64,000 nt of DNA from Francisella frigiditurris (lineage in GTDB: Bacteria; Pseudomonadota; Gammaproteobacteria; Francisellales; Francisellaceae), in NCBI RefSeq assembly GCF_001880225.1, contig NZ_CP009654.1, positions 620,001 through 684,000 on the forward strand, in the 5' to 3' direction. Below, in pieces: positions 1 to 10,778 of this stretch. The translations under genes were made by a program, and so were the position numbers. The notes under the pieces were generated by a model. The model had not been told where the DNA came from. It worked only from the letters and a program-made list of their open reading frames with translations, and searched no databases. Position 1 is the stretch's first letter, and each line of letters opens with the position of its first letter.

Positions 1-984
1 GATGGTTCTGAGTTTATATTTGGTAGTCTTACAGATATGAATAAGAATGGTTTTATATTCTTCTTTAATGTCGGAATGCCAATAGTTTTAGTTTCAGCAA
101 TCATAGGTATTTTACAGTATTTTAAAATATTGCCATTGATCATAAAAGGTATAGGTTGGGTTTTATCAAAAGTTACTGGAATGGGGAAGTTAGAATCTTT
201 TAATGCCGTAAGTTCTTTAGCAGTTGGGCAATCAGAAAACTTTATAAATTATAAAAAAATTATTGGCCATCTACCATCTAATGTTTTATATACTATGGCT
301 GCTACAGCAATGTCTACGGTATCTTTAGCTGTGGCTGGAGCATATATGTCATTACTTGAGCCAAAATATGTTTGTGTTGCAATGGTTATGAATATGTTTG
401 GTACTTTCTTTGTTTTGACTATTATAAATCCATATGAAAAATCTGAAGAAATTAGCTATGACAAGCTACATGAGCAATTTGAAGAGGAAAAACAAGACTT
501 CTTTGAAATGCTTGCTGAATACATATTAGACGGTTTCAAGGTGGCTATTATAGTATGTGCTATGTTAATAGGGTTCATAGCATTACTACATTTAGTGGAT
601 AGTATTTTTAGTAGTATATTTGGTATTACTTTTAGAGATATATTGGGTTATATATTTTATCCATTTGCTTGGGTTTTACATATTAATAATAATGAACTTT
701 TACTAGCAGGTAAGATTATGGGAACTAAGATGGTTACTAACGAATTTGTTGCTATGCAAATGATGAGTGGCCATGCTAAAGAATTAACAGAGCATTCAAC
801 GGCTGTTTTATCTGTGTTTTTAGTATCATTTGCTAATTTTAGTTCTATTGGGATTATTATTGGAGCAATACAAGCTCTTAGTAAAGAAGCTTCAGTTAAA
901 GTCGCGAAGTTTAGTTTAAAGATACTATATGGAGCTGTATTAGTAAGTTTCTTATCTGCTTGTGTTGTTGGTTTCGTTGTTTAA
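1..984 (+). CDS. NupC-family concentrative nucleoside transporter (5' end outside window)
   Basis: This is an inner-membrane nucleoside:cation symporter of the NupC/CNT family, expected to import nucleosides. The frame is open to the first base of the window, and residues before the first ATG (position 37) align with the interior of the next gene, so the N-terminus lies upstream. The segments [27 protein letters not shown] and [17 protein letters not shown] are typical of the CNT core and C-terminal regions, and several hydrophobic helices are evident. The gene ends 10 nt before a close paralogue, so the pair is probably one operon. The substrate (purine or pyrimidine) cannot be read from the sequence. 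Confidence 0.9.
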   Translation, partial: DGSEFIFGSLTDMNKNGFIFFFNVGMPIVLVSAIIGILQYFKILPLIIKGIGWVLSKVTGMGKLESFNAVSSLAVGQSENFINYKKIIGHLPSNVLYTMAATAMSTVSLAVAGAYMSLLEPKYVCVAMVMNMFGTFFVLTIINPYEKSEEISYDKLHEQFEEEKQDFFEMLAEYILDGFKVAIIVCAMLIGFIALLHLVDSIFSSIFGITFRDILGYIFYPFAWVLHINNNELLLAGKIMGTKMVTNEFVAMQMMSGHAKELTEHSTAVLSVFLVSFANFSSIGIIIGAIQALSKEASVKVAKFSLKILYGAVLVSFLSACVVGFVV

Positions 985-994
985 GGGTTTTTAA

Positions 995-2200
995 ATGATA
1001 GAAAGAATTTTTTTCTTTTTATTAGGTATCTTTCTTGTCTTTATTTTAGCTTTTGCATTTAGTTCTGACAGAAAAAATATCAAGTATAGATGGCTTTTTA
1101 TTTTGTTATTTATTCAATTAATCTTATGTGGAATTCTCTTAGAATCACACATTGGTGTTTTGATAATGAAAGGTGTTACTAATGCTTTTAATTTTTTGAT
1201 AGATAAGGCGCAAGTAGGTATTTCATTTGTATTTGGAAATATTGATAAAAATAAAGATAATGGCTTTGTATTATTTTTAAATGTTTTAATGCCAATTGTT
1301 TTTATTTCAGCATTAATAGGTATTTTACAGTATTTAAAAATTCTACCTTTAATTATTAGAGGAGTTGGATATCTATTATCAAAAGTTAGTGGAATGGGGA
1401 AGTTAGAGTCATTTAATGCTGTAAGTTCATTGACTTTGGGTCAGGCTGAGAATTTTATAGCTTATAAAAATATTCTTGGGCATTTATCACCTAATGTTTT
1501 ATACACTATGACTGCTACAGCAATGTCTACAGTATCACTATCTATTTTGGGATCTTATATGGTTATGATAGATCCTAAATATGTATGTGTAGCAATTATT
1601 ATGAATATGTTTAGTACATTCTTCGTTTTACATATTATAAATCCATATGATTTTAAAAAAGAAACTTCTTATGAAGAATTAGAAATAGATTATGATACTG
1701 ATAGTAAAAGAGCTTTTTTTATTGTTCTAGGCGAGTATATTATAGATGGTTTTAAAATAGCCACTGTTATTGCTGCAATGTTAATAGGTTTTATGGCATT
1801 AATTGCAACTTTAAATTCATGTTTTGAGTTTATTATAGGAATTAGTTTTCAAGATTTATTAGGGTATGTTTTTTATCCAATTGCATGGGTTTTAAATATT
1901 CCATCAAATGAAATGTTATTTGCGGGTAAACTCATGGGAATAAAGTTAGTATCTAACGAGTTTGTTGCTATGCTTATGATGAAAGATCATTTGACTGAAA
2001 TATCTTTACATACTCAGGCAGTAATTTCTGTGTTTTTAGTATCATTTGCTAATTTTAGTTCTATTGGAATTATCGTTGGAACAATTTACTCTTTAGATAA
2101 AGTGGCTGTAGAAAAAGTAAGTAAATTTAGTTTGAAAATACTTTATGGAGCAACATTAGTCAGTCTTCTGTCAGCAGTTGTAGTTGGAGTTTTTGTTTAG
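995..2200 (+). CDS. NupC-family nucleoside transporter, second tandem copy
   Basis: A complete 401-residue NupC/CNT nucleoside transporter, close to the usual 400-residue length of bacterial members. An N-terminal hydrophobic segment (residues 1-20) is followed by the family motifs [25 protein letters not shown] and [17 protein letters not shown]. It is a clear paralogue of the preceding gene, with long identical stretches, and starts 10 nt after it, consistent with a tandem duplication. Divergence is strongest in the cytoplasmic loop around residues 220-240. The two copies may differ in substrate, but this is inference. tmk begins 10 nt downstream and may be cotranscribed. Confidence 0.92.
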   Translation: MIERIFFFLLGIFLVFILAFAFSSDRKNIKYRWLFILLFIQLILCGILLESHIGVLIMKGVTNAFNFLIDKAQVGISFVFGNIDKNKDNGFVLFLNVLMPIVFISALIGILQYLKILPLIIRGVGYLLSKVSGMGKLESFNAVSSLTLGQAENFIAYKNILGHLSPNVLYTMTATAMSTVSLSILGSYMVMIDPKYVCVAIIMNMFSTFFVLHIINPYDFKKETSYEELEIDYDTDSKRAFFIVLGEYIIDGFKIATVIAAMLIGFMALIATLNSCFEFIIGISFQDLLGYVFYPIAWVLNIPSNEMLFAGKLMGIKLVSNEFVAMLMMKDHLTEISLHTQAVISVFLVSFANFSSIGIIVGTIYSLDKVAVEKVSKFSLKILYGATLVSLLSAVVVGVFV

Positions 2201-2210
2201 AGGATTTTAT

Positions 2211-2828
2211 ATGAAACCACTTTTTATAGTTATAGAAGGTCTTGATGGAGCTGGAAAAAGTACAGCTATAGGATTTATAAAAGAGTATTTTGAGAAAAAA
2301 GCCTGTAAGGCAGTTTTTACAAGAGAGCCGGGTGGTACAAAAGTTGCTGAAGAAATTAGAGAGTTGGCACTTAGAGAATATGATGGTGAGCAAGTTGCTT
2401 CAGATACTGAATTACTTCTGATGTATGCTAGTAGAATTCAGCATGTTGAAGCTCTTATAAAGCCAAGCTTAAATAATGGAATAACTATTGTTTCAGACAG
2501 ATTTTATTGGTCTAGTCTTGCTTATCAAGGAGGAGGAAGACAGCTAGGGTTTGAAAAAATAGAAGCGTTAAATAAAACTTTTTTAAGCGAATGTGAGCCA
2601 GATATTGTTATTTATTTAGATATTGATCCAGCTGTAGGCTTAGCAAGAGCTGGAAAAGTTGGTTCTCCTGATAGAATAGAAAAAGCAGGTTTAGAGTTTT
2701 TTGAAAGAGCTAGGAAAGTATTTCAAAACTTAGTTAAAGAAAATGATAATGCTTTTCAAATAGATGCAAGTAATTCGTTAGAGGAAATTAAACAGGATTT
2801 ATCAAAGATATTAGATAAGTATTTTTAG
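2211..2828 (+). CDS. tmk: Thymidylate kinase
   Basis: Phosphorylates dTMP to dTDP with ATP in the cytoplasm, the last specific step towards dTTP. The P-loop [10 protein letters not shown] is at residues 8-17, the TREPGGT dTMP-binding motif follows around residue 40, and the [15 protein letters not shown] segment carries the DR(Y/F) motif and start of the lid. The 205-residue length is normal. The ATG at 2211 is preferred over an in-frame upstream codon at 2184 because it follows an AGAGGA ribosome-binding sequence, lies just after the nupC stop, and gives the standard N-terminus. The neighbouring nucleoside transporters suit a nucleotide-supply context. Confidence 0.96.
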   Translation: MKPLFIVIEGLDGAGKSTAIGFIKEYFEKKACKAVFTREPGGTKVAEEIRELALREYDGEQVASDTELLLMYASRIQHVEALIKPSLNNGITIVSDRFYWSSLAYQGGGRQLGFEKIEALNKTFLSECEPDIVIYLDIDPAVGLARAGKVGSPDRIEKAGLEFFERARKVFQNLVKENDNAFQIDASNSLEEIKQDLSKILDKYF

Positions 2829-2903
2829 TTTCTTTGTTTTTATAGTTTTAGTAGAATCTTATACATTATTTTTAGGTCCAATAATTATTTATTAAATAAA
2901 GTT

Positions 2904-4481
2904 ATGAATGAAATGTTAAAAGAAATAGCAAAACGAAGAACTTTTGCGATCATATCTCACCCAGATGCGGGTAAGACAACAATTACAGAAAAAATGTTAC
3001 TTTTTGGAAATGCTATTAAAACAGCAGGTACAGTAAAAGCAAAAAAAAGTGGTATTCATGCAACTTCTGACTGGATGGAGATGGAAAAACAGAGAGGAAT
3101 TTCTATAACTACGTCTGTTATGCAATTTCCTTACAATGAAAGGGTGGTTAATCTATTAGATACACCGGGACATGAAGACTTCTCAGAGGATACATATAGA
3201 ACTCTTACAGCTGTTGATTCAGCACTGATGGTGGTTGATGCTGTAAAGGGTGTTGAAGATAGAACTATTAAGCTTATGAATGTGTGTCGCCTAAGAGATA
3301 CCCCTATTGTTACATTTATGAATAAGTTTGATAGAGATACTAGGGATCCTTTAGAGCTTTTGGATGAGGTTGAAGATATTTTAAAAATCAAATGTGCTCC
3401 TATGAATTGGCCTATAGGTATGGGTAAGTTTTTTAAAGGAGTTTATGATTTATACCAAGATGAAGTTACCCTTTTTGAAGGCGGGCATGGTCATGAGATT
3501 CACCCTTATAAAAAAGTAAAAGGCTTGAAAAATGCTAAGGAAGCTATTGGCCCTGACTTATATGATGAGTTAGAAATGCAAATAGAGCTTGTGCAAGGAG
3601 CTAGCCATGAATTTGATGAGAAAGAATTTTTGGATGGAACTTTAACTCCAGTATATTTTGGTACGGCTTTAAGTAATTTTGGTGTCAAAGAAATGATGGA
3701 TGGATTTACAAGATATGCTCCAGCACCGCAGTCACGTGAAGCTGATCAAAGAGTTGTTAAAGCTGATGAAGATAAGTTGACTGGATTTGTTTTTAAAATC
3801 CAAGCTAATATGGATGAAAAACATAGAGATAGAATAGCTTTTTTCAGAATCTGTTCAGGAAAATATGAAAAAGGTATGAAAATTTTTCATGAAAGAACTG
3901 GTAAAACTATGCAAGTTTCTAAAGCTCTTACTTTTTTGGCAGGTGAAAGAGAGCAGGTCGAAGAAGGATTTGCTGGAGATATTATAGGATTGCATAACCA
4001 TGGTAGTATCCAAATAGGTGATAGCTTCACTCAAGGAGAGAAACTTAAGTTTAAAGGTATTCCAAACTTTGCTCCTGAAATCTTTAAAAGGGTTAAATTA
4101 AATGATCCTTTAAAAATGAAAGCGTTACAAAAAGGACTTATTCAATTATCAGAAGAGGGTGCTACACAAGTATTTAAACCAGTTATATCTAATGATTTGG
4201 TTTTAGGTGCTGTTGGTGTTTTACAGTTTGATGTTGTAGCTCAAAGGTTAGCTTCAGAGTATAATGTGAAATGCTCTTATGAAGGAGTGAATGTTTCTTT
4301 AGCGAGATGGATTTTTTGTAAAGACGAGAAAAAATTAGCAGAATTTAAAAAGAAATATGAAGTAAATATAGCTTATGATGGCGCAGGATACTTGACATAT
4401 TTAGCTCCTACTAATGTTAATTTGCAGTTAGCAAAAGAAAAAAATCCTGATATTATTTTTAGTGCGACTAGAGAACACTAG
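2904..4481 (+). CDS. prfC: Peptide chain release factor 3 (RF3)
   Basis: Translational GTPase that removes RF1/RF2 from the ribosome after peptide release. At 525 residues it has the family length. G1 is SHPDAGKTT (residues 18-26), the switch II motif is DTPGHEDFS and the G4 motif is NKFDR. The SKKRGIS-type switch I appears as KQRGISI. The EF-G-like domain 2 and the C-terminal RF3 domain ([20 protein letters not shown]) follow in order. It has its own 75-nt upstream gap with no evident terminator. Confidence 0.97.
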   Translation: MNEMLKEIAKRRTFAIISHPDAGKTTITEKMLLFGNAIKTAGTVKAKKSGIHATSDWMEMEKQRGISITTSVMQFPYNERVVNLLDTPGHEDFSEDTYRTLTAVDSALMVVDAVKGVEDRTIKLMNVCRLRDTPIVTFMNKFDRDTRDPLELLDEVEDILKIKCAPMNWPIGMGKFFKGVYDLYQDEVTLFEGGHGHEIHPYKKVKGLKNAKEAIGPDLYDELEMQIELVQGASHEFDEKEFLDGTLTPVYFGTALSNFGVKEMMDGFTRYAPAPQSREADQRVVKADEDKLTGFVFKIQANMDEKHRDRIAFFRICSGKYEKGMKIFHERTGKTMQVSKALTFLAGEREQVEEGFAGDIIGLHNHGSIQIGDSFTQGEKLKFKGIPNFAPEIFKRVKLNDPLKMKALQKGLIQLSEEGATQVFKPVISNDLVLGAVGVLQFDVVAQRLASEYNVKCSYEGVNVSLARWIFCKDEKKLAEFKKKYEVNIAYDGAGYLTYLAPTNVNLQLAKEKNPDIIFSATREH

Positions 4482-4509
4482 ATACACCTATTTTTAAGCT
4501 AAAAAAATA

Positions 4510-4518
4510 TGATATAAT
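4510..4518 (+). promoter_or_regulatory. Extended -10 promoter element upstream of the FimV-like gene
   Basis: TGATATAAT matches an extended -10 (TGn-TATAAT) 40 nt before the FimV-like start. No good -35 hexamer is seen, which extended -10 promoters tolerate. Confidence 0.4.
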
Positions 4519-4557
4519 TTTGTGTGATTTATTATAAAAAGTATTTTGGAATTAGGA

Positions 4558-5883
4558 ATGTTTGATATTGTCAAGAAGTTGATATGTTCTGTTGTGCTAG
4601 TGTTTCTAACTAGTCATTATGTTTTTAGTATGGATATCTATACAGTACAGTCTAATGATTATTTATATAAAATAGCAGCTAATCATTCCATAAAAGGAGT
4701 AAGCAATTCTGAGCTTGTTGATGCTATAAAAGGAATAAATAAACCAGAAATTCCAGATATTTTATCTAACAGAATAGGTGTTGGAGATAAAATTGCAATA
4801 CCTACAACAAAATCTGAGGTTGAGGATGGTTTAATTTTATTAAGAAACCAGTATTCTTCAGATGGATCTCAAGGTGTAGCTAATGATACAGGAAGTTCTG
4901 TAGCTAGTAATGTGAATTCTGTTCCAGAAGTGATCGATGATAACTTGGGTGATAAAAGTATGATTGCTAAATCATCTTCGTCATCTACAAATTCTGTTCA
5001 GCATAATGTTCCAGGGATTATCTTTGAAGATAGTAAATCTGTGGCAACTAAATATGGTCATGATTTAGATACCCAAATACAAGGTGTAGAGTCTGAAATA
5101 AAAGCAGGAACTTCAGGTTTTAGTGGTTTTTTAAGAATAGTGGCGTTTCTTTTATTCCTTGGAGTGGTTGGATTTTTTGGGAAAAAATATTTGGACTCTA
5201 GGAATGATAAGAAAGAAAAAGAACTTGAACTTATTTCTAAAAAAAGAAGAGATCATTTGATGTCAAGAATTTCACCTGTTGTTTCAGATGTGGAATTTTA
5301 TAGAACTGATAAAAATGATGCCCAAGCTGAGTTTGATTTTTTCGCAGGTAGTGGAGAGAATCAACAAAATTCAAATGTTAATAACAATAATGTGTCATCA
5401 GCAAGCCTTGATGAAGAAGATTATGGTGAAGATTCTTTACCAATAGATAATTATGCTGAAGAAGTAAGTTCAGATGTTGTTTATGGTGAGAAGGATAGAA
5501 ATATTGCTGTTAGAACTGATAGAGGCGTAATCTTTGAAACAAGTGAAAATAAATCATTAACTACTGATGAAAGCTCTAGCTCTAATAATGAAGAAGGTTA
5601 TGAAGATTTTAAAGAGCAAGAACAGTTATATGTTATTGAACTAGTTGATCAATACTTAGATAGTGAAAAATTTGTTGAAGCGAGTATAACTCTACAAGAT
5701 TCATTAGAAACTGATTCTAATAACGTTGATTTAAGATATAAACTTTTAGAAGTTTATGCAAGAGCTGGTGATGAGATAGCTTTTGATGGAGAGGTGCATT
5801 TCATAAAATCAAAAGGAATAGTAAGCATGTTTGATCCTCTTCATCAGAAGATAGCTAAATTAAGAGATAGATATTTCGAATAG
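4558..5883 (+). CDS. LysM/FimV-like inner-membrane protein
   Basis: A protein of about 441 residues with the layout of FimV-type proteins. It starts with a hydrophobic signal segment (residues 4-20). A LysM-like peptidoglycan-binding segment (YTVQSNDYLYKIAANHS) follows. A Ser/Asn-rich linker leads to a transmembrane helix around residues 190-205 (FLRIVAFLLFLGVVGFFGKK), then an acidic low-complexity cytoplasmic region. The C-terminal 80 residues form the FimV C-terminal TPR-like domain (DLRYKLLEVYARAGD). In other gammaproteobacteria FimV acts in polar organisation, type IV pili and cell envelope shape; the role here is inferred. The ATG at 4558 is preferred over a TTG at 4546, although neither has an ideal ribosome-binding site. 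An extended -10 (TGATATAAT, 4510-4518) lies upstream. Confidence 0.8.
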   Translation: MFDIVKKLICSVVLVFLTSHYVFSMDIYTVQSNDYLYKIAANHSIKGVSNSELVDAIKGINKPEIPDILSNRIGVGDKIAIPTTKSEVEDGLILLRNQYSSDGSQGVANDTGSSVASNVNSVPEVIDDNLGDKSMIAKSSSSSTNSVQHNVPGIIFEDSKSVATKYGHDLDTQIQGVESEIKAGTSGFSGFLRIVAFLLFLGVVGFFGKKYLDSRNDKKEKELELISKKRRDHLMSRISPVVSDVEFYRTDKNDAQAEFDFFAGSGENQQNSNVNNNNVSSASLDEEDYGEDSLPIDNYAEEVSSDVVYGEKDRNIAVRTDRGVIFETSENKSLTTDESSSSNNEEGYEDFKEQEQLYVIELVDQYLDSEKFVEASITLQDSLETDSNNVDLRYKLLEVYARAGDEIAFDGEVHFIKSKGIVSMFDPLHQKIAKLRDRYFE

Positions 5884-5961
5884 CTTATTTTTTCAATTGT
5901 TGCAAATAAGCAACTCTTAGTGCAAAATCTGTAATTATTATTTTTTCTTCTTCAAATTCTA

Positions 5962-6957
5962 ATGTTTTTCAAAAAAAATAAAAGCTCAGAAGATATTAGC
6001 AAAGACTTAGTAAATAATTCAATCGAAGATAAAAAAGGCTTATTTTCTAGGTTACAAAAAGGGCTTTCTAAAACAGCAGGTAAATTAGGTAGTGGCTTAA
6101 GCACTATACTGATGGGTCAGAAAATAGTTGATGAGGAACTATTAGATGATATTGAGATGCAGTTATTAACTGCTGATATTGGTATAGAAGCAACAGATCA
6201 AATTATTTCTTATCTTAGAGATAAAGTGTCTAGGAAAGAGATCCAAACAGCAGATAAGCTAAATGAAATAATAAAACAGAAATTACATGAAATAATATTA
6301 CCTTGCCAAAAGCATTTAGAAGTTGATCTAAATAAGAAGCCTTATGTTATTTTAATAGTTGGAGTAAATGGGGTAGGTAAAACAACTACTATAGGTAAAC
6401 TAACTAAAAAAATACAAGCTCAAGGAAAAAGTGTAATTTTGGCTGCTGGAGATACATTTAGGGCTGCTGCTGTTGAGCAATTAAAAGAATGGGGTCAAAG
6501 AAATCATGTTCCTGTGGTTGCGCAACATACTGGAGCGGATAGTGCTTCTGTTATTTATGATGCTATTTCTTCAGCAAAGACAAAAGGAGTTGATGTTGTA
6601 ATAGCAGATACAGCAGGAAGATTGCATACAAAAGATAATCTAATGGAAGAGCTTAAAAAAGTTGTTAGAGTTATAAAGAAAATAGATGAGTCTGCACCTC
6701 ATGAAATAATGCTTGTCCTTGATGCTACAACTGGACAAAATGCTTTAGCACAAGCTGAAGTTTTTAATAAAACCGTAGGATTAACAGGTATAACAGTTAC
6801 AAAATTAGATGGAACAGCAAAGGGCGGAATGGTTTTTTCTCTTGCTAAGAAGTTTTCTCTACCATTTCGATTTATTGGAGTTGGTGAAGGAGTTGATGAT
6901 TTACAAGAGTTTGATGCAGAAAATTTCACAGAGGCTTTATTCTCTATAGAATCTTAA
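5962..6957 (+). CDS. ftsY: Signal recognition particle receptor FtsY
   Basis: SRP receptor GTPase that docks ribosome-SRP complexes at the inner membrane for cotranslational insertion. The protein has 331 residues. A short basic N-terminus replaces the long acidic A domain of E. coli FtsY. The N domain spans roughly residues 25-110. The SRP-GTPase G domain contains GVNGVGKTTTIGKL (G1), DTFRAAAVEQL, DTAGRL (G3), TKLDGTAKGG (G4) and the closing FIGVGEGVDDLQ. It is followed by uvrD after 80 nt. Confidence 0.96.
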   Translation: MFFKKNKSSEDISKDLVNNSIEDKKGLFSRLQKGLSKTAGKLGSGLSTILMGQKIVDEELLDDIEMQLLTADIGIEATDQIISYLRDKVSRKEIQTADKLNEIIKQKLHEIILPCQKHLEVDLNKKPYVILIVGVNGVGKTTTIGKLTKKIQAQGKSVILAAGDTFRAAAVEQLKEWGQRNHVPVVAQHTGADSASVIYDAISSAKTKGVDVVIADTAGRLHTKDNLMEELKKVVRVIKKIDESAPHEIMLVLDATTGQNALAQAEVFNKTVGLTGITVTKLDGTAKGGMVFSLAKKFSLPFRFIGVGEGVDDLQEFDAENFTEALFSIES

Positions 6958-7037
6958 TATTATAATTCGCACTTATCCTTAAATAAAAAAAGTAATTTGT
7001 TAGAATATAATAAATAAAAGTTTTTATTAATTGATTA

Positions 7038-9257
7038 ATGTCTTTAACTTTTCTAAAAGATTTAAATGATCCCCAACATAGAGCAGTAGTTATTGGGGAA
7101 AAAAATTCACTAATTCTAGCTGGAGCGGGCAGTGGTAAAACTAAGGTTTTAACTTCTAGAATCGCATATCTTTGTAGAGAGCAAAGTATCTCACCATTAA
7201 ATATATTAGCAGTGACTTTCACAAATAAAGCTGCTAAAGAAATTCAGCAAAGAGTTGAGAAAATATTAGGCTTTTCGACTTTTGGTATGTGGATAGGAAC
7301 TTTTCATGGTATTGCACATAGATTACTTAGAAAACATGCTCATGAATTAGGGTTAGATAAAAACTTTAGAATCCTAGATCAGGATGAGCAAACACAAGTT
7401 ATAAAGAAAATAATAAAATCTCTAAATTTAGATGATAAAAAATATCCCCCTAAATTAGTTCAGAATTTTATAAATAAGAAGAAAGATGATGCAATACGTA
7501 GTGATAAGTTAGAGAAAACTTTTTCTTATGATTCTAATTACTCAGAATTATATAAAGCCTATGAGGAAAAATTAAGACTAGATAATGCCTTAGATTTTGC
7601 TGATTTGTTGTTATATGTATATGAGCTTTTTTTATTGAATGAGGATGTTAGACATTATTATCAAAGGCTTTTTAAATATATCTTGATTGATGAATTTCAG
7701 GATACTAATAAAGTGCAATATTTATGGCTAAAGCTTTTAGTTAATGAAAATAACTATGTAATGGCTGTTGGCGATGATGATCAGTCTATCTACGGTTGGA
7801 GAGGCGCTGTAGTAGATAATATTCATAAGTATGTTGAAGATTTCGGTGATGTTGAAATTATAAAACTCGAACAGAATTATCGATCAACAAAGAATATCCT
7901 CAAAGCAGCAAATGCTGTAATTAAAAATAATGATAATAGGATGACTAAAGAACTTTGGTCTGCAGCTGAAGAAGGTGAACAAATTGATATTTATGATGCT
8001 GTTAATGAAAGGGATGAAGCTAGGTACATTATAGAAAAAATTAGAGAGTTAAATGATCAGGGTGTTAGTTACAATGATATAGCTATTCTCTATAGATCTA
8101 ACTATTTATCTCGTGTCTTAGAAGAAAGCTGTATATATGCGAGTATTCCTTATCGTATTTATGGGGGCTTTAAATTCTTTGATCGAGCTGAAGTGAAAGA
8201 TGCTATAGGATATTTAAGATTAGCAGTTTCAAAATCAGATAATTTAGCTTTTGAAAGAATAATTAATACACCGACTAGAGGTCTGGGTAATAAAACATTA
8301 GATATAATAAAAAATTATGCAGAAATAAATATTATTTCCTATTGGGATGCTTCATTAGAAGTTGTTCAAAGAGGGTTGCTGTCAAAAAGAGCTTCAACAA
8401 TACTATTAAACTTTATAGCATTGATAGATTTAATTTCTAAGCAGTTAAGTATTTTATCTTTAGATGAATTAATAGGGTTTGCTATTCAAGAGTCTGGTTT
8501 ATTAGCAATGTATGAAGATAAAGATACAGAAAAAGATAGACAGAAAATAGATAACTTAAAAGAATTGATAAGTGCGGCAAAAGATTTTGAGCCACAAATA
8601 GAGATACTAGATGATAATGTAGATATTCTTCAGGATTTTCTTTCATTTGCTGTTTTAGAGTCTGGTGAAATGCAGGCACAAGAAAGTGTTGAGTGTGTAC
8701 AACTTATGACTGTTCATGCGGCAAAAGGTTTGGAGTTTCCATATGTTTTTATTGTTGCTGCAGAAGAGGGAGTGTTTCCTCCAACGGCAGTCATAAATTC
8801 AGAAGAATATGCTTATAATGAAGCTTCTTCAAAAAAAATCCAGGAGAAGCTTGCAGAGGAAAGAAGACTATTTTATGTTGCAATTACTCGAGCAATGAAA
8901 TGTTTGACAATAAGTCATGCAGAAGTACGTAATATTTTTGGTAGAAGTAGCTTTCAAGTTAAATCACGTTTCTTAAGAGAAATAGATGATGAAAAGTTAA
9001 TATCTAAAAAAATAGTGGAAAAACCAAAGCAAAAAGAAAAACAGAATTTTGGAGTTTCACCTTTTGACTTTCTAAAAAATAACTCTAAAGAATTAGTTTT
9101 CAAAAAGGGTGATAAAGTATTTCATAAAGTTTTTGGTAAAGGTATCTTTATTAAGTCTCAGCAGCAAGGTCAGAAACAGTTTTATACTGTAGATTTTGGT
9201 CCAGATATGGGGCAAAAAATACTTCTAGCTAATATAGCAAATCTTGTCAAAATATAG
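7038..9257 (+). CDS. uvrD: DNA helicase II, UvrD/PcrA type
   Basis: ATP-dependent 3'-5' superfamily 1 helicase for nucleotide-excision and mismatch repair. Motif I is AGAGSGKT (residues 30-37), motif II is DEFQDTN, motif III is VGDDDQSIYGWRGA, motif IV is QNYRS, motif V is TVHAAKGLEFPYVF and motif VI is RRLFYVAITRA. The 739-residue length and a C-terminal Tudor-like end (GDKVFHKVFGKGIF) fit UvrD/PcrA better than Rep. The N-terminal DLNDPQHRAV Q-motif supports the chosen ATG. Confidence 0.95.
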   Translation: MSLTFLKDLNDPQHRAVVIGEKNSLILAGAGSGKTKVLTSRIAYLCREQSISPLNILAVTFTNKAAKEIQQRVEKILGFSTFGMWIGTFHGIAHRLLRKHAHELGLDKNFRILDQDEQTQVIKKIIKSLNLDDKKYPPKLVQNFINKKKDDAIRSDKLEKTFSYDSNYSELYKAYEEKLRLDNALDFADLLLYVYELFLLNEDVRHYYQRLFKYILIDEFQDTNKVQYLWLKLLVNENNYVMAVGDDDQSIYGWRGAVVDNIHKYVEDFGDVEIIKLEQNYRSTKNILKAANAVIKNNDNRMTKELWSAAEEGEQIDIYDAVNERDEARYIIEKIRELNDQGVSYNDIAILYRSNYLSRVLEESCIYASIPYRIYGGFKFFDRAEVKDAIGYLRLAVSKSDNLAFERIINTPTRGLGNKTLDIIKNYAEINIISYWDASLEVVQRGLLSKRASTILLNFIALIDLISKQLSILSLDELIGFAIQESGLLAMYEDKDTEKDRQKIDNLKELISAAKDFEPQIEILDDNVDILQDFLSFAVLESGEMQAQESVECVQLMTVHAAKGLEFPYVFIVAAEEGVFPPTAVINSEEYAYNEASSKKIQEKLAEERRLFYVAITRAMKCLTISHAEVRNIFGRSSFQVKSRFLREIDDEKLISKKIVEKPKQKEKQNFGVSPFDFLKNNSKELVFKKGDKVFHKVFGKGIFIKSQQQGQKQFYTVDFGPDMGQKILLANIANLVKI

Positions 9258-9260
9258 TTG

Positions 9261-9290
9261 TTGCTTGGCTTCTGGATTTTATGCTAGAAT
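9261..9290 (+). promoter_or_regulatory. Candidate sigma-70 promoter of glnA
   Basis: TTGCTT (9261-9266) and TAGAAT (9285-9290) are separated by 18 nt, and TGC precedes the -10 as in extended -10 promoters. Transcription would start near 9297. A TTGAC-N12-GTCAA inverted repeat (9296-9317) sits right at the expected start and could be an operator or a short 5' hairpin. Confidence 0.55.
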
Positions 9291-9332
9291 TGAATTTGAC
9301 ATCATTGTTTTTGTCAATTATTTGGAGGTAAA

Positions 9333-10742
9333 ATGAATACTAGAGAATTAGAAAGTTTTATTAAAGAAGAAGAAGTAAGATTTGTAGATTTAAGATTTAC
9401 GGATATTAAAGGAAAGGAGCATCATGTTACTGTTCCAGCTTCTTGTGTTGATGAAGACTTTTTCAAAGATGGTAAAATGTTTGATGGCTCTTCTATAGCT
9501 GGTTGGAAAACAATTAATGAATCAGATATGATATTAAAGCCTGATTTGGCTAGTTATTATATTGACCCTTTTTATAATGACAAAACTATAGTTTTAAGCT
9601 GTGATGTTTATGATCCTAAAACTTTAGATAGATATGAAAGAGATCCAAGAAGTATTTCAAGAAATGCAGAAGATTTCTTAAAAACTTCAGGTATTGCTAC
9701 GGATGCTTATTTTGGTCCAGAACCAGAATTCTTTATATTTGATGATGTTACATTTAAGTCTGATATGGAAGGTTCTGAGTATAGAATTAGAGCAAACCAT
9801 GCTGCTTGGGATTCAAACAAGATGACTGAGTTTGGTAACAAAGGACATCGTCCTGGCATTAAAGGTGGTTACTTTCCAGTTGCTCCAGTTGATCATTTAC
9901 ATAATATTAGAGCTGAGATGTGTAAAGTTCTAGAAGATGTTGGTCAAGAAGTAGAAGTACATCATCATGAAGTTGCTACTGGTGGGCAAAGTGAAATAGG
10001 TATGAAATTTAACTCACTTACTAAGAAATCTGATGAAGTTCAGCAGTTTAAATATATAGTTCACAACGTTGCAAATGAGTATGGTAAAACAGCAACATTT
10101 ATGCCTAAACCAATTCCTTTTGATAATGGTTCTGGTATGCATATACATCTATCTTTATTTAAAGACGGTAAAAATCTATTTACAGGTGATGATTATGCAG
10201 GTCTTTCAGAAACAGCTCTATTTGCAATAGGCGGGATTATTAAGCATGCTAGAGCACTTAATGCATTCACAAATCCTTCAACTAATAGTTACAAAAGATT
10301 AGTTCCTGGATATGAGGCTCCTGTATTGTTAGCATATTCTGCGAGAAATAGATCTGCTTCTATAAGAATTCCTTATATAGCAAATCCTAAGGCTCGTCGT
10401 ATAGAAATTAGATTTAGTGATCCTATGGCTAATCCATATTTGGCATTTTCAGCAGTAATGTTGGCAGCTTTAGATGGTATAAAAAATAAAATTCATCCAG
10501 GTGCTCCAATGGATCAAAACTTGTATGAATTACCAAAAGCTGAATTGGCTAAGATTCCTACGGTTGCACCATCATTGAGAATTGCTTTACAGTCACTTGA
10601 TGCAGATAGAGAATTCTTGAAGCAAGGTGGTGTATTCACTGATGAGTTTATAGATGCATTTATCGAGCTTAAGTTAGAGGAATTAACTAAGATTGAGCTT
10701 ATTCCTCATCCTATGGAATTCCAAACTTATTATAGTCTATAG
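9333..10742 (+). CDS. glnA: Glutamine synthetase, type I
   Basis: Makes glutamine from glutamate, ammonia and ATP in a cytoplasmic dodecamer. The 469-residue length is typical of GSI-beta. The sequence shows the FDGSSIAGW signature, the [10 protein letters not shown] metal-binding stretch, the [19 protein letters not shown]-binding signature and [10 protein letters not shown] tyrosine in the NLYELP segment matches the adenylylated Tyr of enterobacterial enzymes, so regulation by GlnE-type adenylylation is possible; that partner is not in this window. A TTTGGAGG ribosome-binding site precedes the ATG. The gene appears monocistronic. Confidence 0.97.
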   Translation: MNTRELESFIKEEEVRFVDLRFTDIKGKEHHVTVPASCVDEDFFKDGKMFDGSSIAGWKTINESDMILKPDLASYYIDPFYNDKTIVLSCDVYDPKTLDRYERDPRSISRNAEDFLKTSGIATDAYFGPEPEFFIFDDVTFKSDMEGSEYRIRANHAAWDSNKMTEFGNKGHRPGIKGGYFPVAPVDHLHNIRAEMCKVLEDVGQEVEVHHHEVATGGQSEIGMKFNSLTKKSDEVQQFKYIVHNVANEYGKTATFMPKPIPFDNGSGMHIHLSLFKDGKNLFTGDDYAGLSETALFAIGGIIKHARALNAFTNPSTNSYKRLVPGYEAPVLLAYSARNRSASIRIPYIANPKARRIEIRFSDPMANPYLAFSAVMLAALDGIKNKIHPGAPMDQNLYELPKAELAKIPTVAPSLRIALQSLDADREFLKQGGVFTDEFIDAFIELKLEELTKIELIPHPMEFQTYYSL

Positions 10743-10778
10743 TAAGTCACTTTCTTTCTATTCTTAATTAAAATATAA

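Noticed and set aside
9296-9317. TTGAC-N12-GTCAA at the glnA transcript start as an NtrC site
   Set aside because: It lacks the TGCACC-type half-sites of NtrC and no sigma-54 GG-GC promoter is visible; kept only as a note with the glnA promoter.
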